From NCBI RefSeq assembly GCF_910592395.1, contig NC_088324.1, positions 4,304,953 through 4,368,952 on the forward strand: a DNA stretch of 64,000 bases. Direction: 5' to 3'. Within the stretch, counting starts at the first letter, position 1. Each line of letters opens with the position of its first letter. Positions 24,101 through 33,792 of this stretch are shown piece after piece. Below the pieces are notes generated by a model that saw nothing but the letters and a program-made list of their open reading frames with translations, searched no databases and was not told where the DNA came from. The position numbers were made by a program, and so were the translations under genes. This stretch comes from Lineus longissimus (taxonomy: Eukaryota; Nemertea; Pilidiophora; Heteronemertea; Lineidae).

Positions 24101-24927
24101 TGCAGTTGAACTACCTTATCTGCTGATGAATTTGATTTATAGAGCTATGAAGTCAACTACTATGGTACTATTTCTAAGTGACGGTCATGAAAAGCTGTAC
24201 TTTCGGCCGCTTGAAAAATGCATGCATGCACTGTCATGTCAGCATGTACACATGGTCGCTATACACACAGGAAGTCCAACAGAAATGGCTGGCAGAGTGC
24301 CAATATCGATGCAGGCACCAGACGACATACTTTGAACTTAGCCAGGGTAGGGCCGAGTTGAGCTTAATTCCACCAATGTTTTTGAAGATTGACATCAGGC
24401 TATGAAATCTAGACCTATGTAAGGCTTAGGCCTATGTTCAGAAATATATGCTGGTAGAAGTAGATAGCGTTTTATGGCCTAATTAGGCTAAATCGGAGCC
24501 TGGTGTACCTACCTGCAGACTCAAATCCACCAGTGATGCCTCTGAATGCTGCGTCTTTTTCGAATGTTTCTATTATTCTCTGCAGTGTAGGGTCGGCCTG
24601 TGGCATCTTTCCCCCTCCGCCAGTCCCTCTCTGGTGTTTTTGCTGCAGGGAATGGATCTCTTTCGCCTTTGAAAGCTGCTGGTTCCATTTTTCCCTGCAG
24701 TTATCCCCGGTCCTTGTGGCCACTCCCAAGGAACTAACCATTAGGGCAATTTCATCCCATTTGTTTTTTTTCATTTTGTTTGTCACATCTGACGAAAACT
24801 TGGATCGCAAGATCCCAAGTTCATTTATGACAACATCGGCTAAAACTTCGGCTTCTGAGTGTGAAAAATTTGGTTTTCTCTCCCTTTTTGTCTTTTGAGA
24901 TGAATGATTCTCTATGGAGGCAGCCAT
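18130..24927 (-). CDS. Harbinger Myb/SANT-like partner protein, five exons, last exon interrupted
   Basis: Exons on the minus strand: 24513-24927, 23611-23685, 23269-23376, 22964-23047, and a last exon split into 19632-19646 and 18130-18356. All junctions have GT/AG and phases agree; without the inserted transposon the frame is 307 codons. Start chosen: ATG at 24927 (MAASIENHSS); an upstream in-frame ATG at 24993 exists. Residues ~15-100 form a Myb/SANT-like DNA-binding domain of the NAIF1 type (FSHSEAEVLADVV, NKWDEIALMVSSLG, REKWNQQLSKAKE). A basic run PKSPAKKKAKLCK may be a nuclear signal. The C-terminus is a coiled coil (LQLEIALLKEKEF). In this superfamily the protein binds the ends and carries the transposase to the nucleus. 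It is now disrupted by the element at 18365-19631. Confidence 0.85.
18374..18590 (+). repeat. Minisatellite, left arm (CCATTTCGCCTACTCA)
   Basis: About 13 copies of a 15-17-bp unit CCATTTCGCC + TACTCA/TACACC/TATTCA/AATTAC. It is the reverse complement of the array at 19424. Confidence 0.95.
19424..19625 (-). repeat. Minisatellite, right arm
   Basis: About 12 copies of TAGGCGAAATGG + TGAG/GTG/GGG, the reverse complement of the left-arm unit. The two arms could pair into a ~200-bp hairpin stem. Confidence 0.95.
19841..19902. repeat. 25-bp perfect inverted repeat with 12-bp loop
   Basis: 19841-19865 is the exact reverse complement of 19878-19902 (TGTTGACTGTGC...). The right arm plus ~35 bp recurs at about 20221-20280. 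It lies in the large intron 4 of the Myb-like gene and looks like the fused end of a small element. Confidence 0.85.
20144..21419. mobile_element. Probable MITE with ~40-bp imperfect inverted ends
   Basis: The left end AGGGAGACTATAGGCAGCAG... (20144) continues through ctaggtaggcaagataaag; the reverse complement is at 21381-21419. The flanks are TTAA (20140-20143) and TTAT (21420-21423), which could be a decayed TTAA duplication. No intact gene. Inside, minus-strand frames near 20517-20801 look like eroded protein but match nothing I know. Confidence 0.55.
20455..20566. repeat. ~110-bp dispersed repeat, copy 1
   Basis: It is near-identical to 22423-22531. On the minus strand both copies encode the peptide MSRLPSLEF(R/L)KNVPYRAKL, so they may derive from one coding fragment of unknown identity. 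Confidence 0.75.
21142..21590. repeat. Pair of ~75-bp direct repeats
   Basis: The stretch around tgtgtgcctgtaatgtcaat and gatgaggtgatgacgatagtg at ~21150-21230 recurs at ~21512-21590. It lies in intron 4 of the Myb-like gene, across the right end of the MITE-like element. Confidence 0.7.
22423..22531. repeat. ~110-bp dispersed repeat, copy 2
   Basis: Second copy of the sequence at 20455 with only a few differences (cttcagaaac for cttccgaaac, attagcata for attagccta). Confidence 0.75.
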
Positions 24928-25131
24928 CTTGCATGTCTTGCTTTCAATATGAGGACCAAATGCATTATGGGAAATGTCCCTAGCAACTAACATTGATTTA
25001 CTTAAAAGTAGCGTTAGTTAACATTGGGCCTAACATTGATTTGTGAAACTCAATTTTAGCGTTATGTTAGCTAACGCTAAGTTAGGGACTTTAACATAAA
25101 AAGATAAACTAACATACTTTTATCACCATAA

Positions 25132-25149
25132 CTTTTGTGCAACCGGCCC
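25132..25149 (-). repeat. Harbinger right terminal inverted repeat
   Basis: CTTTTGTGCAACCGGCCC followed by CAG; exact complement of the left end. Confidence 0.95.
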
Positions 25150-25152
25150 CAG

Positions 25153-25803
25153 ATTTCCAGGAGTCACTGTTGGAGTGGAGAAACACAACAGCGCTTGATG
25201 GTGTTAGTCCAGTACAGGAGGACCAGGACAACAATGCCAACGGCCGAAGCCCGTTTGAAACCCCAGACAGTGGAAGGAGTTGTAGATGCCATCAAATTGA
25301 GGAAAGAGAAAATGAAGGCCGTTTATGACAGGAGTGCTAAGACACTCCCCGAGTTGGAGTTTGGGGAGCAAGTAAGACTGGAACTGGTTAAGCCAAAGAT
25401 GCCATGGGTGAAAGGCTCCTGCATGGGAAAGGTAGGTCCGAGATCATATCTTGTACAAACTGATAGCGGGGCAGTATACAGAAGAAACAGGAAATTTATC
25501 CGGAAAGCGCCAAACCAAGAGGTAGGCCAGGTTGTGCCCAATCAAGCTGTATCAGGTTTTGACCCTCCTGCAATGTCTGAACCTGAATCCAACAACCCAA
25601 CACCTGTCGACTCACCCACTCTGTCCTTGATTCGCACTCAGTCTACTAGCGACATACCCAGTTGTCCTTCTCCAAGTGTGACTCGCAATAATACAAGTGT
25701 ACAGTCTCCGGCTAGTGTAGTTGCGCCCGTTAAGGTTGATAGGGTCACCACAAGGAGTGGTCGCGTTGTCAATCAACCCAGCAAGTATAAGGACTTTGTG
25801 TAA
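25153..25803 (+). pseudogene. Gypsy integrase C-terminal part
   Basis: This is the continuation of the integrase cut at 16031. It starts with the LLEWRNT segment typical of gypsy integrases, then a basic linker (DAIKLRKEKMKAVYDRSA), the GPY/F-like motif GKVGPRSYLV, a Ser/Pro-rich tail and the terminal VTTRSGRVVNQPSKYKDFV. The segment itself has no stop until TAA 25801-25803. Confidence 0.85.
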
Positions 25804-26045
25804 CGGTTGGGTTGTAGCAAAGACTACTAAGTACTAAGTAGATAAAGCGATAAAGACAATCTCGGCATAAAGACATTAACAGGAAGTTCTTTCATGTTGT
25901 CAGTTTTATAGCAGGCACTCATAGCTGTAGTCTGTTTACATTAGTTCTTGAGTTTCGTGTTACTTGGTAATTACTTTAATTACTACACTCATTCAATCAT
26001 TTAGCACAGGTTGATTACAGTTTTACAAGTTAGGTTGTTATTTGT
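25804..26045 (+). other. Gypsy 3' internal untranslated region
   Basis: AT-rich and non-coding, between the integrase stop and the next inserted element. I see no gene in it. Confidence 0.6.
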
Positions 26046-28607
26046 AACAAGAGGCCCAAGGGCCTGGCGCTCAACTGGATGACCTAATAACAGGACTGAG
26101 GGTGTAAAGTAGTAAATATCGGCTTTATACTACTGTTTGAAGGTCAAGAGAACACGTTATACCACTAAAATTTCCAATGCAGAGCTGCCAGCTGGATGAA
26201 ATATGATTGAACTAATCAGCCATGGTATGTAAATATTACAGGAGGCAACAGAAGATATCCCTAGTTCAGTATGTTGTATCGGTAGCTTTACAGAAAAGAA
26301 GTGTCAGAGAGGATGAGACTTCTCCATCGACAACTGTGGTATGTCCAGGCTGGGTTGTACAGCACAAGGATACAAAATGCTGTAATTGAGAGGTATCCTG
26401 ATTTAACAGAGGTCAAAATAAATAGAAATGACCAGTTTGGGACTAATACCACTGTCTTTTTTTTTAATAAGGTAGAGATTACAGGAGTCAACAAAATTAA
26501 TTTTATTGAGAGAAATTGACCTGTCCTGCAGGTGATTGGAATTTACAATACAAAGGGTCGTTTTTCATGACATTGTGCTCTACTGCGTATCCCTAGTGAG
26601 TCAATCGGGAACCAATCTATCCTTGGCGCAGACAGGTTCAAATTGGCTATATCTTGAATAGATTGAATTGCGATGAAAATCTAATGCAATAAAGGAGCAA
26701 TATCGAAGAGACAAATTAATCAAACCAATTGTCAACAGACTCGGACCCTGAAATGGCGTGATGTATGCGTGCATATAAAAGTATATCAATTGGTCCGATA
26801 GAGATGATGAGGCAATGTCAATATGCCTTGTTCCTTAGTCAGCAATATGCCCCTTTTTATACGGAGAAGAAGGAGAACCCAGCTAGGCCTTCACATGTCG
26901 GCTTCCAAAAGGCTCGAACCAACTGTACTATCACTACTATAAATTTAAAATGTGTGCTCCTCCTACATGTAGCAATGTCTCGGCCAAAAAGGCACTTAGT
27001 CGACAGGCAAGCTAGAAGTTCAGCACCGTGAGCAGCTCCTTGGTGAGGCCATGTCAGGTTCCGCGCGCCTCTTCAGATACATCAAGTATTGAAAGCTGTG
27101 GTGGGCACATAAAAAGACCATGTCCATGGTCACCTTAATTTGAAAATCCCTTCATAATCAAGGGCTACCTCTGACTAAAACAGCACCCAAACAATAGACC
27201 ACCAATTTGACCCCAGCTCCTAACTGCGGGAAAATCCAAGTCCAGCAACCAAAAGTACCAAAAATACATTTGTGTTATGCGTTTGTTTACAATTTCATTT
27301 CCCGCGAAATCTCGAAAATCAGGTGACCTGCAATCGTGGATTGAAAATAACATTAACCTGGGTTCAGCAGGTCAGCAGGTATACCGGCTGTTCCAATCAT
27401 CCCCCTACAGCCAGCTGTTCAAAAGGTAATGTTATTCACCCCACATGGAGTGCAGGTAATTGATTAAGCCCCTGCATAACTTAACAGAAATGGCTTGGCT
27501 TCTGTGAGTGGTAAGGAGAATTGACAGTTTTTTTATGGGAGTAACATTATTGTGTTGCTTAAAATGTCTACTTTTTACTCATGTAAGAATCGTAGTACTA
27601 ATAGTAACTTCCAACTTATTTTCCGGTTATGATAACACAACACGCATCTTCATGATCATGATCTTTCTCAAACTAACTCTAACTGAATGACCTAATCGCC
27701 TTGGACGCACAACCACATATCAATCCGCCCCGACGATCGACACATCCATTCGATTCGATAACACTCAATAAAGTTTGATAAATAAACAAAGTTTTTTTGC
27801 TTTTAGCTGTCAACATCAATGGCAAAATAGTAGAACTAATAGAACTAATTTCCGAAGTTTCCAATATTTTGAACACAAATCAGAACATCACCCATCAGCT
27901 GGACTCAGATCTGCATAAATTATGATAAATAATGAGGTCGTCGCTTCAATTTCGCAAAGAAAGTTGACTCCATTCGAAGGTTGTTTTGACCAAATTCCGT
28001 TGAACTCATCGTTATGAGGGCATTTGAACACATTCTCGTTGATCTTTTCTATAAACGTGTGAAGTTTCGTACCAAAATATATTTCCGTAAAGGCTTAAAT
28101 AAGAAAATTTGTCACTTACAAAATCATCGCTCCGGTAGAAATAAAAAGGTCACCGCCATTTTTTTTACGATAGTACTCCAGGTAACTTCGGCGGGAAATT
28201 CAAAGCGGAATCATCCGGGGTCAAACAACAGTTCTGCTCACTACCGCCAACTGGTGATATAAATCGACACTAATCTATTTTATATCAAAACTTCTGTATC
28301 ATGAAGACCTTTTCAACTTTATTTCAAGCTTTTATCTGCTGGAATAGAGCGTCAAAAAATTGTTTTTTCATTTACGCACTTTGCCCCCTGGGGAGCTGAA
28401 TTTGAGTCGAATCGTCCAAATTTTTTTCCGTAAGCAACATTTTCTGCGGTGTTTATAAGCCAGACTAGATTTGAAGTGCCTCGGTTGTATGATTACAAAA
28501 TGCCCAACTTTGTCTACAGATGGCTGGATGGAAGGATGGCAGGATGGAAGGACGGACACCAATCGAATAGCTATTTGACTAGCTCCGCTGACTTTGTCAG
28601 CTGAGCT
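26046..28607. mobile_element. Dispersed ~2.6-kb non-coding element, copy 1
   Basis: It begins aacaagaggcccaagggcct, the same start as the insertion at 46168, and ends near 28607 with gtcagctgagctaaaaa. Its gctcaactg near the start and cagctgagc at the end form a short subterminal inverted motif (exact, GCTCAGCTGA, when the left end of the other copy is used). No convincing gene: small frames at 26301-27031 and 28014-28262 lack family features. Near 28515-28555 there is a short ggatgga-rich repeat. Similar ends are, as I recall, frequent in marine invertebrate genomes; the class is uncertain. It sits a few bases before the polypurine tract. Confidence 0.5.
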
Positions 28608-28619
28608 AAAAAAGGAAGA
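28608..28619 (+). other. Polypurine tract
   Basis: AAAAAAGGAAGA directly abuts the TG of the 3' LTR; it primes plus-strand synthesis in LTR elements. The duplicated copy at 30937-30948 reads AAAAAGGGAGA. Confidence 0.6.
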
Positions 28620-28746
28620 TGTTAGGCGATACTCTCTTGTGAGACTATGTTTTGTAGGTAACTGGGGAGCGAGACTAGGGGGTCAATAAACATGGCGTAG
28701 CATCTTTACGCGAGTCGTATTTCATTCTGTCCTTTCGTCTCAAACA
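28620..28746 (+). repeat. 3' LTR of the gypsy element
   Basis: TGTTAGGCGATACTC...CAAACA, 127 bp, near-identical to 11990-12114 apart from one base inside (catggcgtag for catggtgtag) and two extra bases at the 3' end. TTGAT follows. Confidence 0.82.
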
Positions 28747-29349
28747 TTGATAACAACTGGCAATGGTGAAGCGCATATTCAACATCAACCCATTCATACA
28801 CAATATTTCAATTGCCTATTACAATGGGGGGGGGATGATTCCATGTAAAGTATACCCCGGGATATAGAAAATATCGGCCCTTTAATTTCGTCGAGTTTAA
28901 TCTTATTTATGCATGCTGCGATATATGACTTTTGGACAGCAATCTTTGTAATTGGATGATAACTGAATTAGTTATTATATTGTTAACGTGTATCGAATGA
29001 TTTAGTATCATTCAGCGGAAATACTTTTGTCAGGGCTGCGCGATTTCGTGCCTAAAGACTGTCTATTGAGAAGCAGTCGATTTAAACGTTTTGTTTGTTC
29101 CGTTGTTAACTATCATTTTAATGGGGTTAGGGAAGATATTTGCTGTCCAAATTGTCCGATCATGGCAAATTGCTAATTCATAGCATGCGAATAGATTTAT
29201 AATATTGTAATTGCATGCAGTTAGAAAATTTGTATTTAATACTGATGCCTTGCTTGAATAAACAGTTTTGAGAAAGATTTTGGAAATGTTTCGGCTTTGA
29301 CTACGTCCTTGTAACCAAATCGTGGTAACCCCACGTAGCCTGGAAGAAG

Positions 29350-29487
29350 GCAAAAGTCATTGAGTTAAGGAAAAGGAACGAGAACTTTTCATCCAGTGAT
29401 TTTGACTATCTTCCAGAAGAGGACATGGATATGGGTGACTCCGACGATGAGGACTGCCCTACTCAGTTAGCATTTGAGGAAATAAGG
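29350..29487 (+). other. Candidate acidic exon (duplicated at 31681-31818)
   Basis: An open stretch containing SSSDFDYLPEEDMDMGDSDDEDC ends at a good donor (ATAAG|GTAGGT). Copy A has an in-frame TAA upstream at the acceptor-proximal side; copy B differs there. Acidic N-terminal exons like this occur in several transposase genes. Identity unknown. Confidence 0.3.
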
Positions 29488-29838
29488 TAGGTTATTTTTT
29501 ATTCACGTTTTGTTTATATCTTAACATTATTTGAGACCTGGAGTAAATGAAGTGTCCTGGGGACATTGTGCTCACCTGGGAATAATTTAGTTGCATATGT
29601 GACCGGCTCTGGCAAAATCAGTCACATGACTCCAGATTAAGTTACAGGGACCTGATTCATAAAGCCCACTTAACGAGTTACGTGTGCGTAACCTCCTCTG
29701 AGAGTTTACTTAGCAGTTATGTGGTATTCACGAAGCACTCTTAATTGTAAGTGAATGCGTAACAAGTCGGTAAATCTACGTGTGGTCCTGACGCCCTCTT
29801 AGAGTACACTAAGTGCTAAGTAGGCAAGTGTTGTGAAG

Positions 29839-30265
29839 ATGCCAGCCGCTCTCGTTGTTATTGAGGAGGAAAACCAGCAAGCTATTCGTCGCGAGCGGGT
29901 TTTCCGAGATCGTGTGCACCCGTTAGACGAGTTCAATGACGATCAACTTTTTAGGCGTTATACAGACTGACCCGACCAATCGTTCTGGAAGTAATAGACC
30001 TTATACGAGAAGGTCCCATGCTATCCCTAGTACATTACAAGTGCTAACAGCTCTAAGATACTACGCTACCGGATCCTTGCAATTACAGAACGCTGATATG
30101 GTTCATGTAAGTCAGCCAACCGTGTCGAGGATAATTACTAGAGTATCGGAAGCACCGGTAAACAGAGCCGATGGCAACCCCGACAGCAGCAGACGCATTT
30201 GGTCTTTTGACGCAGGGCTGGTGCTGCACCTGCGTTTGCGTTCTGTTGGAAAAAACAGCCATTTT
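29839..30265 (+). pseudogene. Decayed HARBI1-like transposase N-terminus, copy A
   Basis: ATG at 29839 opens MPAALVVIEEENQQ... with the family-like RERVFRDRVHPLDEFNDDQLFRRY, then a stop. Another frame resumes with HAIPSTLQVLTALRYYATGS and VHVSQPTVSRIITRVSEA, matching the helix-turn-helix region of the intact transposase at 16222. The catalytic domain is absent. The sequence gggacctgattcataaagc near 29647 may be its terminal repeat. Confidence 0.7.
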
Positions 30266-30552
30266 AAAAGGAAACTCCACTGGAGGGGTTTTCAAGTAAC
30301 AGTAGTTTTCATCATTGCTATAATTATATGGCTTTGTCTACAGCAGAAGTGACACAACGTGTCATCCGCCTTCATTGACCTACTACATGTACCGGTACTA
30401 CAGAACACTCTAGTTTCGGCTTGACGGGATATTTCAGTGGCCTCTAACGTCCAAGCTGCATTTACTACAGTAGGAGAAGAGAACCTTTAAAACAACGTGC
30501 CCGTTATGCCTATTTATACATGTTTCTACCCTCTGTAGGCCTATATTCTTAC

Positions 30553-30743
30553 CTCTCAAACGGTGGTGGTGTTGGGCTTCTAATTGGAGACCCTTCATAA
30601 TGCGGATTATTCTTCGACCTCTTCGATGTGATGCCAAAAGTGGGGCTGCCTTGCGAGATATCAAAGTTATCCAAATCACTACCTGATGCGTCACTACCTG
30701 ATGCGCCGTGACTTGGTGACATCATAGTTGGCGACTTCACAGT
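30553..30743 (-). other. Candidate exon, Ser/Pro-rich
   Basis: On the minus strand it has an acceptor (CTGTTTTCAG) and a donor (GAGAG|GTAAGA) and stays open: VKSPTMMSPSHGASGSDAS... ending SPTPPPFER. Its position opposite a HARBI1 remnant suggests the Myb-like partner of a second, decayed Harbinger. That link is inference. Confidence 0.4.
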
Positions 30744-30948
30744 CTGAAAACAGAGGGTATCTTCAATAGATGCAAGCAGATGGTCCCAATAACGTTTGGA
30801 ACCACATTATTTGCAATGCCATGGACGAGTAACGCAATGCCACATATTTTTCAACCTATGAAAATAGCGGGACGATTAGGTACATGCGCCAGCCGCGTCT
30901 AGTTTCGGCTCTCGAGAAAGCCTTTGTCAGCTGAGCTAAAAAGGGAGA

Positions 30949-31075
30949 TGTTAGGCGATACTCTCTTGTGAGACTATGTTTTGTAGGTAACTGGGGAGCG
31001 AGACTAGGGGGTCAATAAACATGGCGTAGCATCTTTACGCGAGTCGTATTTCATTCTGTCCTTTCGTCTCAAACA
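30949..31075 (+). repeat. Second copy of the gypsy 3' LTR
   Basis: It duplicates 28620-28746 together with the downstream TTGATAACAAC flank, so it arose by the segmental duplication and not by a separate retrotransposition. Confidence 0.85.
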
Positions 31076-32169
31076 TTGATAACAACTGGCAATGGTGAAG
31101 CGCATATTCAACATCAACCCATTCATACACAATATTTCAATTGCCTATTACAATGGGGGGGGATGATTCCATGTAAAGTATACCCCGGGATATAGAAAAT
31201 ATCGGCCCTTTAATTTCGTCGAGTTTAATCTTATTTATGCATGCTGCGATATATGACTTTTGGACAGCAATCTTTGTAATTGGATGATAACTGAATTAGT
31301 TATTATATTGTTAACGTGGTGTATCGAATGATTTAGTATCATTCAGCGGAAATACTTTTGTCAGGGCTGCGCGATTTCGTGCCTAAAGACTGTCTATTGA
31401 GAAGCAGTCGATTTAAACGTTTTGTTTGTTCCGTTGTTAACTATCATTTTAATGGGGTTAGGGAAGGTATTTGCTGTCCAAATTGTCCGATCATGGCAAA
31501 TTGCTAATTCATAGCATGCGAATAGATTTATAATATTGTAATTGCATGCAGTTAGAAAATTTGTATTTAATACTGATGCCTTGCTTGAATAAACAGTTTT
31601 GAGAAAGATTTTGGAAATGTTTCGGCTTTGACTACGTCCTTGTAACCAAATCGTGGTAACCCCACGTAGCCTGGAAGAAGGCAAAAGTCATTGAGTTGCG
31701 GAAAAGGAACGAGAACTTTTCATCCAGTGATTTTGACTATCTTCCAGAAGAGGACATGGAGATGGGTGACTCCGACGATGAGGACTGCCCTACTCAGTTA
31801 GCATTTGAGGAAATAAGGTAGGTTATTTTTTATTCACGTTTTGTTTATATCTTAACATTATTTGAGACCTGGAGTAAATGAAGTGTCCTGGGGACATTGT
31901 GCTCACCTGGGAATAATTTAGTTGCATATGTGACCAGCTCTGGCAAAATCAGTCACATGACTCCAGATTAAGTTACAGGGACCTGATTCATAAAGCCCAC
32001 TTAACGAGTTACGTGTGCGTAACCTCCTCTGAGAGTTTACTTAGCAGTTACGTGGTATTCACGAAGCACTCTTAATTGTAAGTGAATGCGTAACAAGTCG
32101 GTAAATCTACGTGTGGTCCTGACGCCATCTTAGAGTACACTTAGTGCTAAGTAGGCAAGTGTTGTGAAG

Positions 32170-32596
32170 ATGCCAGCCGCTCTCGTTGTTATTGACGAGG
32201 AAAACCAGCGAGCTATTCGTCGCGAGCGGGTTTTCCGAGATCGTGTGCACCCGTTAGACGAGTTCAATGACGATCAACTTTTTAGGCGTTATACAGACTG
32301 ACCCGACCAATCATTCTGGAAGTAATAGACCTTATACGAGAAGGTCCCATGCTATCCCTAGTACATTACAAGTGCTAACAGCTCTAAGATACTACGCTAC
32401 CGGATCCTTGCAATTACAGAACGCTGATATGGTTCATGTAAGTCAGCCAACCGTGTCGAGGATAATTACTAGAGTATCGGAAGCACCGGTAAACAGAGCC
32501 GATGGCAACCCCGACAGCAGCAGACGCATTTGGTCTTTTGACGCAGGGCTGGTGCTGCACCTGCGTTTGCGTTCTGTTGGAAAAAACAGCCATTTT
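32170..32596 (+). pseudogene. Decayed HARBI1-like transposase N-terminus, copy B
   Basis: Same broken frames as at 29839, with a few substitutions, so the decay came before the duplication. Confidence 0.7.
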
Positions 32597-32858
32597 AAAA
32601 GGAAACTCCACTGGAGGGGTTTTCAAGTAACAGTAGTTTTCATCATTGCTATAATTATATGGCTTTGTCTACAGCAGAAGTGACACAACGTGTCATCCGC
32701 CTTAGTAGTACAATAGTGACAGTTCTAACTCATTGAACTTTTGACTGAAAATTTAAACCTAGGTTTGACTGAAGTATGGTTTGTAACTCACACCCAGTCA
32801 AACTCCTATCAAAACAAAACCCAGTCAAACTCCAGTCAACAAGTTAACAATATTATTC

Positions 32859-33006
32859 CAGTCAAACTCCTGTGAAAACATTATTCATTTTTATTCAGTC
32901 AAACTCCTGTCAAAACATTATTCATTTTTATTCAGTCAAACTCCTGTCAAAACATTATTCATTTTTATTCAGTCAAATCCTAGTCAAAACATTATTCATT
33001 TTTATT
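32859..33006 (+). repeat. 37-bp tandem repeats near the Polinton terminus
   Basis: Four full copies of cagtcaaactcctgtcaaaa... with period 37 (32859, 32896, 32933, 32970). Partial copies extend from about 32795 to 33060, and both sides are bracketed by ccagtcaa(c/g)aagttaaca. It lies within the terminal ~350 bp and may belong to the terminal inverted repeat. Confidence 0.93.
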
Positions 33007-33191
33007 CAGTCAAATCCTAGTCAAACTCCAGTCAAGAAGTTAACAATATTATTCCAGTCAAACTCGCTCGCTTCGCTCGCTGAACAACAATCCTACAATC
33101 CTTCAAAAGTTCACAACCTTACTCGCTCCGCTCGTCGCCATCGCTCCATTAGAGTAAATGGACACAAAAATATAACTTAATAAAAATTTTT

Positions 33192-33209
33192 TTTTCTTAT
33201 AAATAAATG
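33192..33209 (+). promoter_or_regulatory. Start-site motif, ORF at 33207
   Basis: T-tract then CTTATAAATAAATG. Confidence 0.7.
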
Positions 33210-33521
33210 AACACGTCGCTCGTAAATTTTCCATCAAACGAACAACTTGAATCACGTATCACAAGGTCAACAAATTATCTAAAGTGGAAAGAGCTCCCGT
33301 TGAACACATGGTACAAAATCAACTCAACCACAAATTTAACAACTAAAGTGGGTGAGTCAATGTTACTCACGCTTGAAGATTCAAAAGGTGTCAATGTCAC
33401 TGTGTGGTCAATGAGTGTGATCAAGCGAAAAATCACTCACGAGCACAAGTATATAAGGTCCACAGGTATGAAAGAGGGAAACAATGGTAAGAATTACTAC
33501 GGGTTTGACCTGGTGGAATAA
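33207..33521 (+). CDS. Small Polinton protein, possibly OB-fold-like
   Basis: 104 residues starting at the element's start motif. The segment WKELPLNTWYKI ... VGESMLLTLED ... VNVTVWSMSVIKRKI, ending GKNYYGFDLVE, has the alternating-beta pattern of small OB-fold-like proteins that sit beside viral polymerases. No catalytic residues are evident. A role in single-stranded DNA binding would suit its place next to polymerase B but is inference. A second motif copy at 33533-33546 (AGAATAAATAAATG) drives only nine codons, so a gene may have been lost there; 33545-33780 holds nothing else I recognise. Confidence 0.65.
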   Translation: MNTSLVNFPSNEQLESRITRSTNYLKWKELPLNTWYKINSTTNLTTKVGESMLLTLEDSKGVNVTVWSMSVIKRKITHEHKYIRSTGMKEGNNGKNYYGFDLVE

Positions 33522-33773
33522 AAATATTTTCCAGAATAAATAAATGAATCACATCACTCATAATGGTTTTTAATCCATTATGGGTGTGGTGAGCCCTGAA
33601 ACCTTCATTTTCGACCAAGTGGTGTTTATATAGGATTCTAAAATTCACTAAAAGTCTATTGGAACCGAATTGATATGATCGTTTGTAGTCATTTTATAGT
33701 CAAAACTATAAATTCACTATAATTTTTAAATCTGGTTCAAAACGTCGGGAAGGACATAACTTAATAAAACAAT

Positions 33774-33792
33774 TTTTTTATATAAATAAATG
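33774..33792 (+). promoter_or_regulatory. Start-site motif, polymerase B
   Basis: TTTTTTTATATAAATAAATG. Confidence 0.75.

Larger units (their letters stand above)
16032..25149. mobile_element. Two-gene Harbinger (PIF/Harbinger) DNA transposon
   Basis: Perfect 18-bp terminal inverted repeats are at 16032-16049 and 25132-25149, flanked by a 3-bp duplication CAG (16029-16031, 25150-25152). Removing the element and one CAG restores the retrotransposon integrase frame, which proves both boundaries. Inside are a spliced HARBI1-type transposase on + and a spliced Myb-like protein on -, the standard two-gene complement. Subterminal inverted words (gttagtttatctt at ~16071, aagataaactaac at ~25102) and shared aaaagtagcgtta words are likely binding sites. 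Large introns have collected smaller elements. Confidence 0.95.
11990..28746 (+). mobile_element. Ty3/gypsy LTR retrotransposon, broken by two nested elements
   Basis: The order is LTR, tRNA primer site, gag with zinc knuckle, protease, reverse transcriptase, RNase H, integrase, polypurine tract, LTR. The flanks are TTGAC (11985-11989) and TTGAT (28747-28751), a 5-bp target duplication with one mismatch. The internal region is interrupted by the Harbinger at 16032-25149 and by another element at 26046-28607. Coding is dead: three in-frame stops in RT and two frameshifts around integrase. The integrase C-terminus has the GPY/F-type motif (GKVGPRSYLV). Without guests the element would be roughly 5 kb. 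Confidence 0.88.
28592..30374 (+). repeat. Segmental duplicate, copy A (empty site of the Polinton)
   Basis: It matches 30922-32703 at roughly 99% by eye; the offset is 2329 bp at both ends. Contents: end of the gypsy element, LTR, a candidate exon and a decayed Harbinger transposase. It runs on past CGCCTT (30369-30374) into cattgacctac, whereas copy B is cut there by the Polinton. Apart from these items I see no gene in 28752-29350. Confidence 0.95.
30922..32703 (+). repeat. Segmental duplicate, copy B, truncated by the Polinton
   Basis: Duplicate of 28592-30374, including the LTR at 30949-31075 and the candidate exon at 31681-31818. It ends at CGCCTT (32698-32703), after which unrelated AGTAGTACAATAG begins. 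Confidence 0.95.

Noticed and set aside
29063-29353. 96-codon minus-strand frame, also at 31394-31684
   Set aside because: Its conservation only reflects the segmental duplication; codon texture is random and it overlaps a better plus-strand exon candidate.
32872-33180. 102-codon frame with FIFIQSNSCQNIIHF repeats
   Set aside because: Translation of the 37-bp terminal tandem repeats; no start motif.
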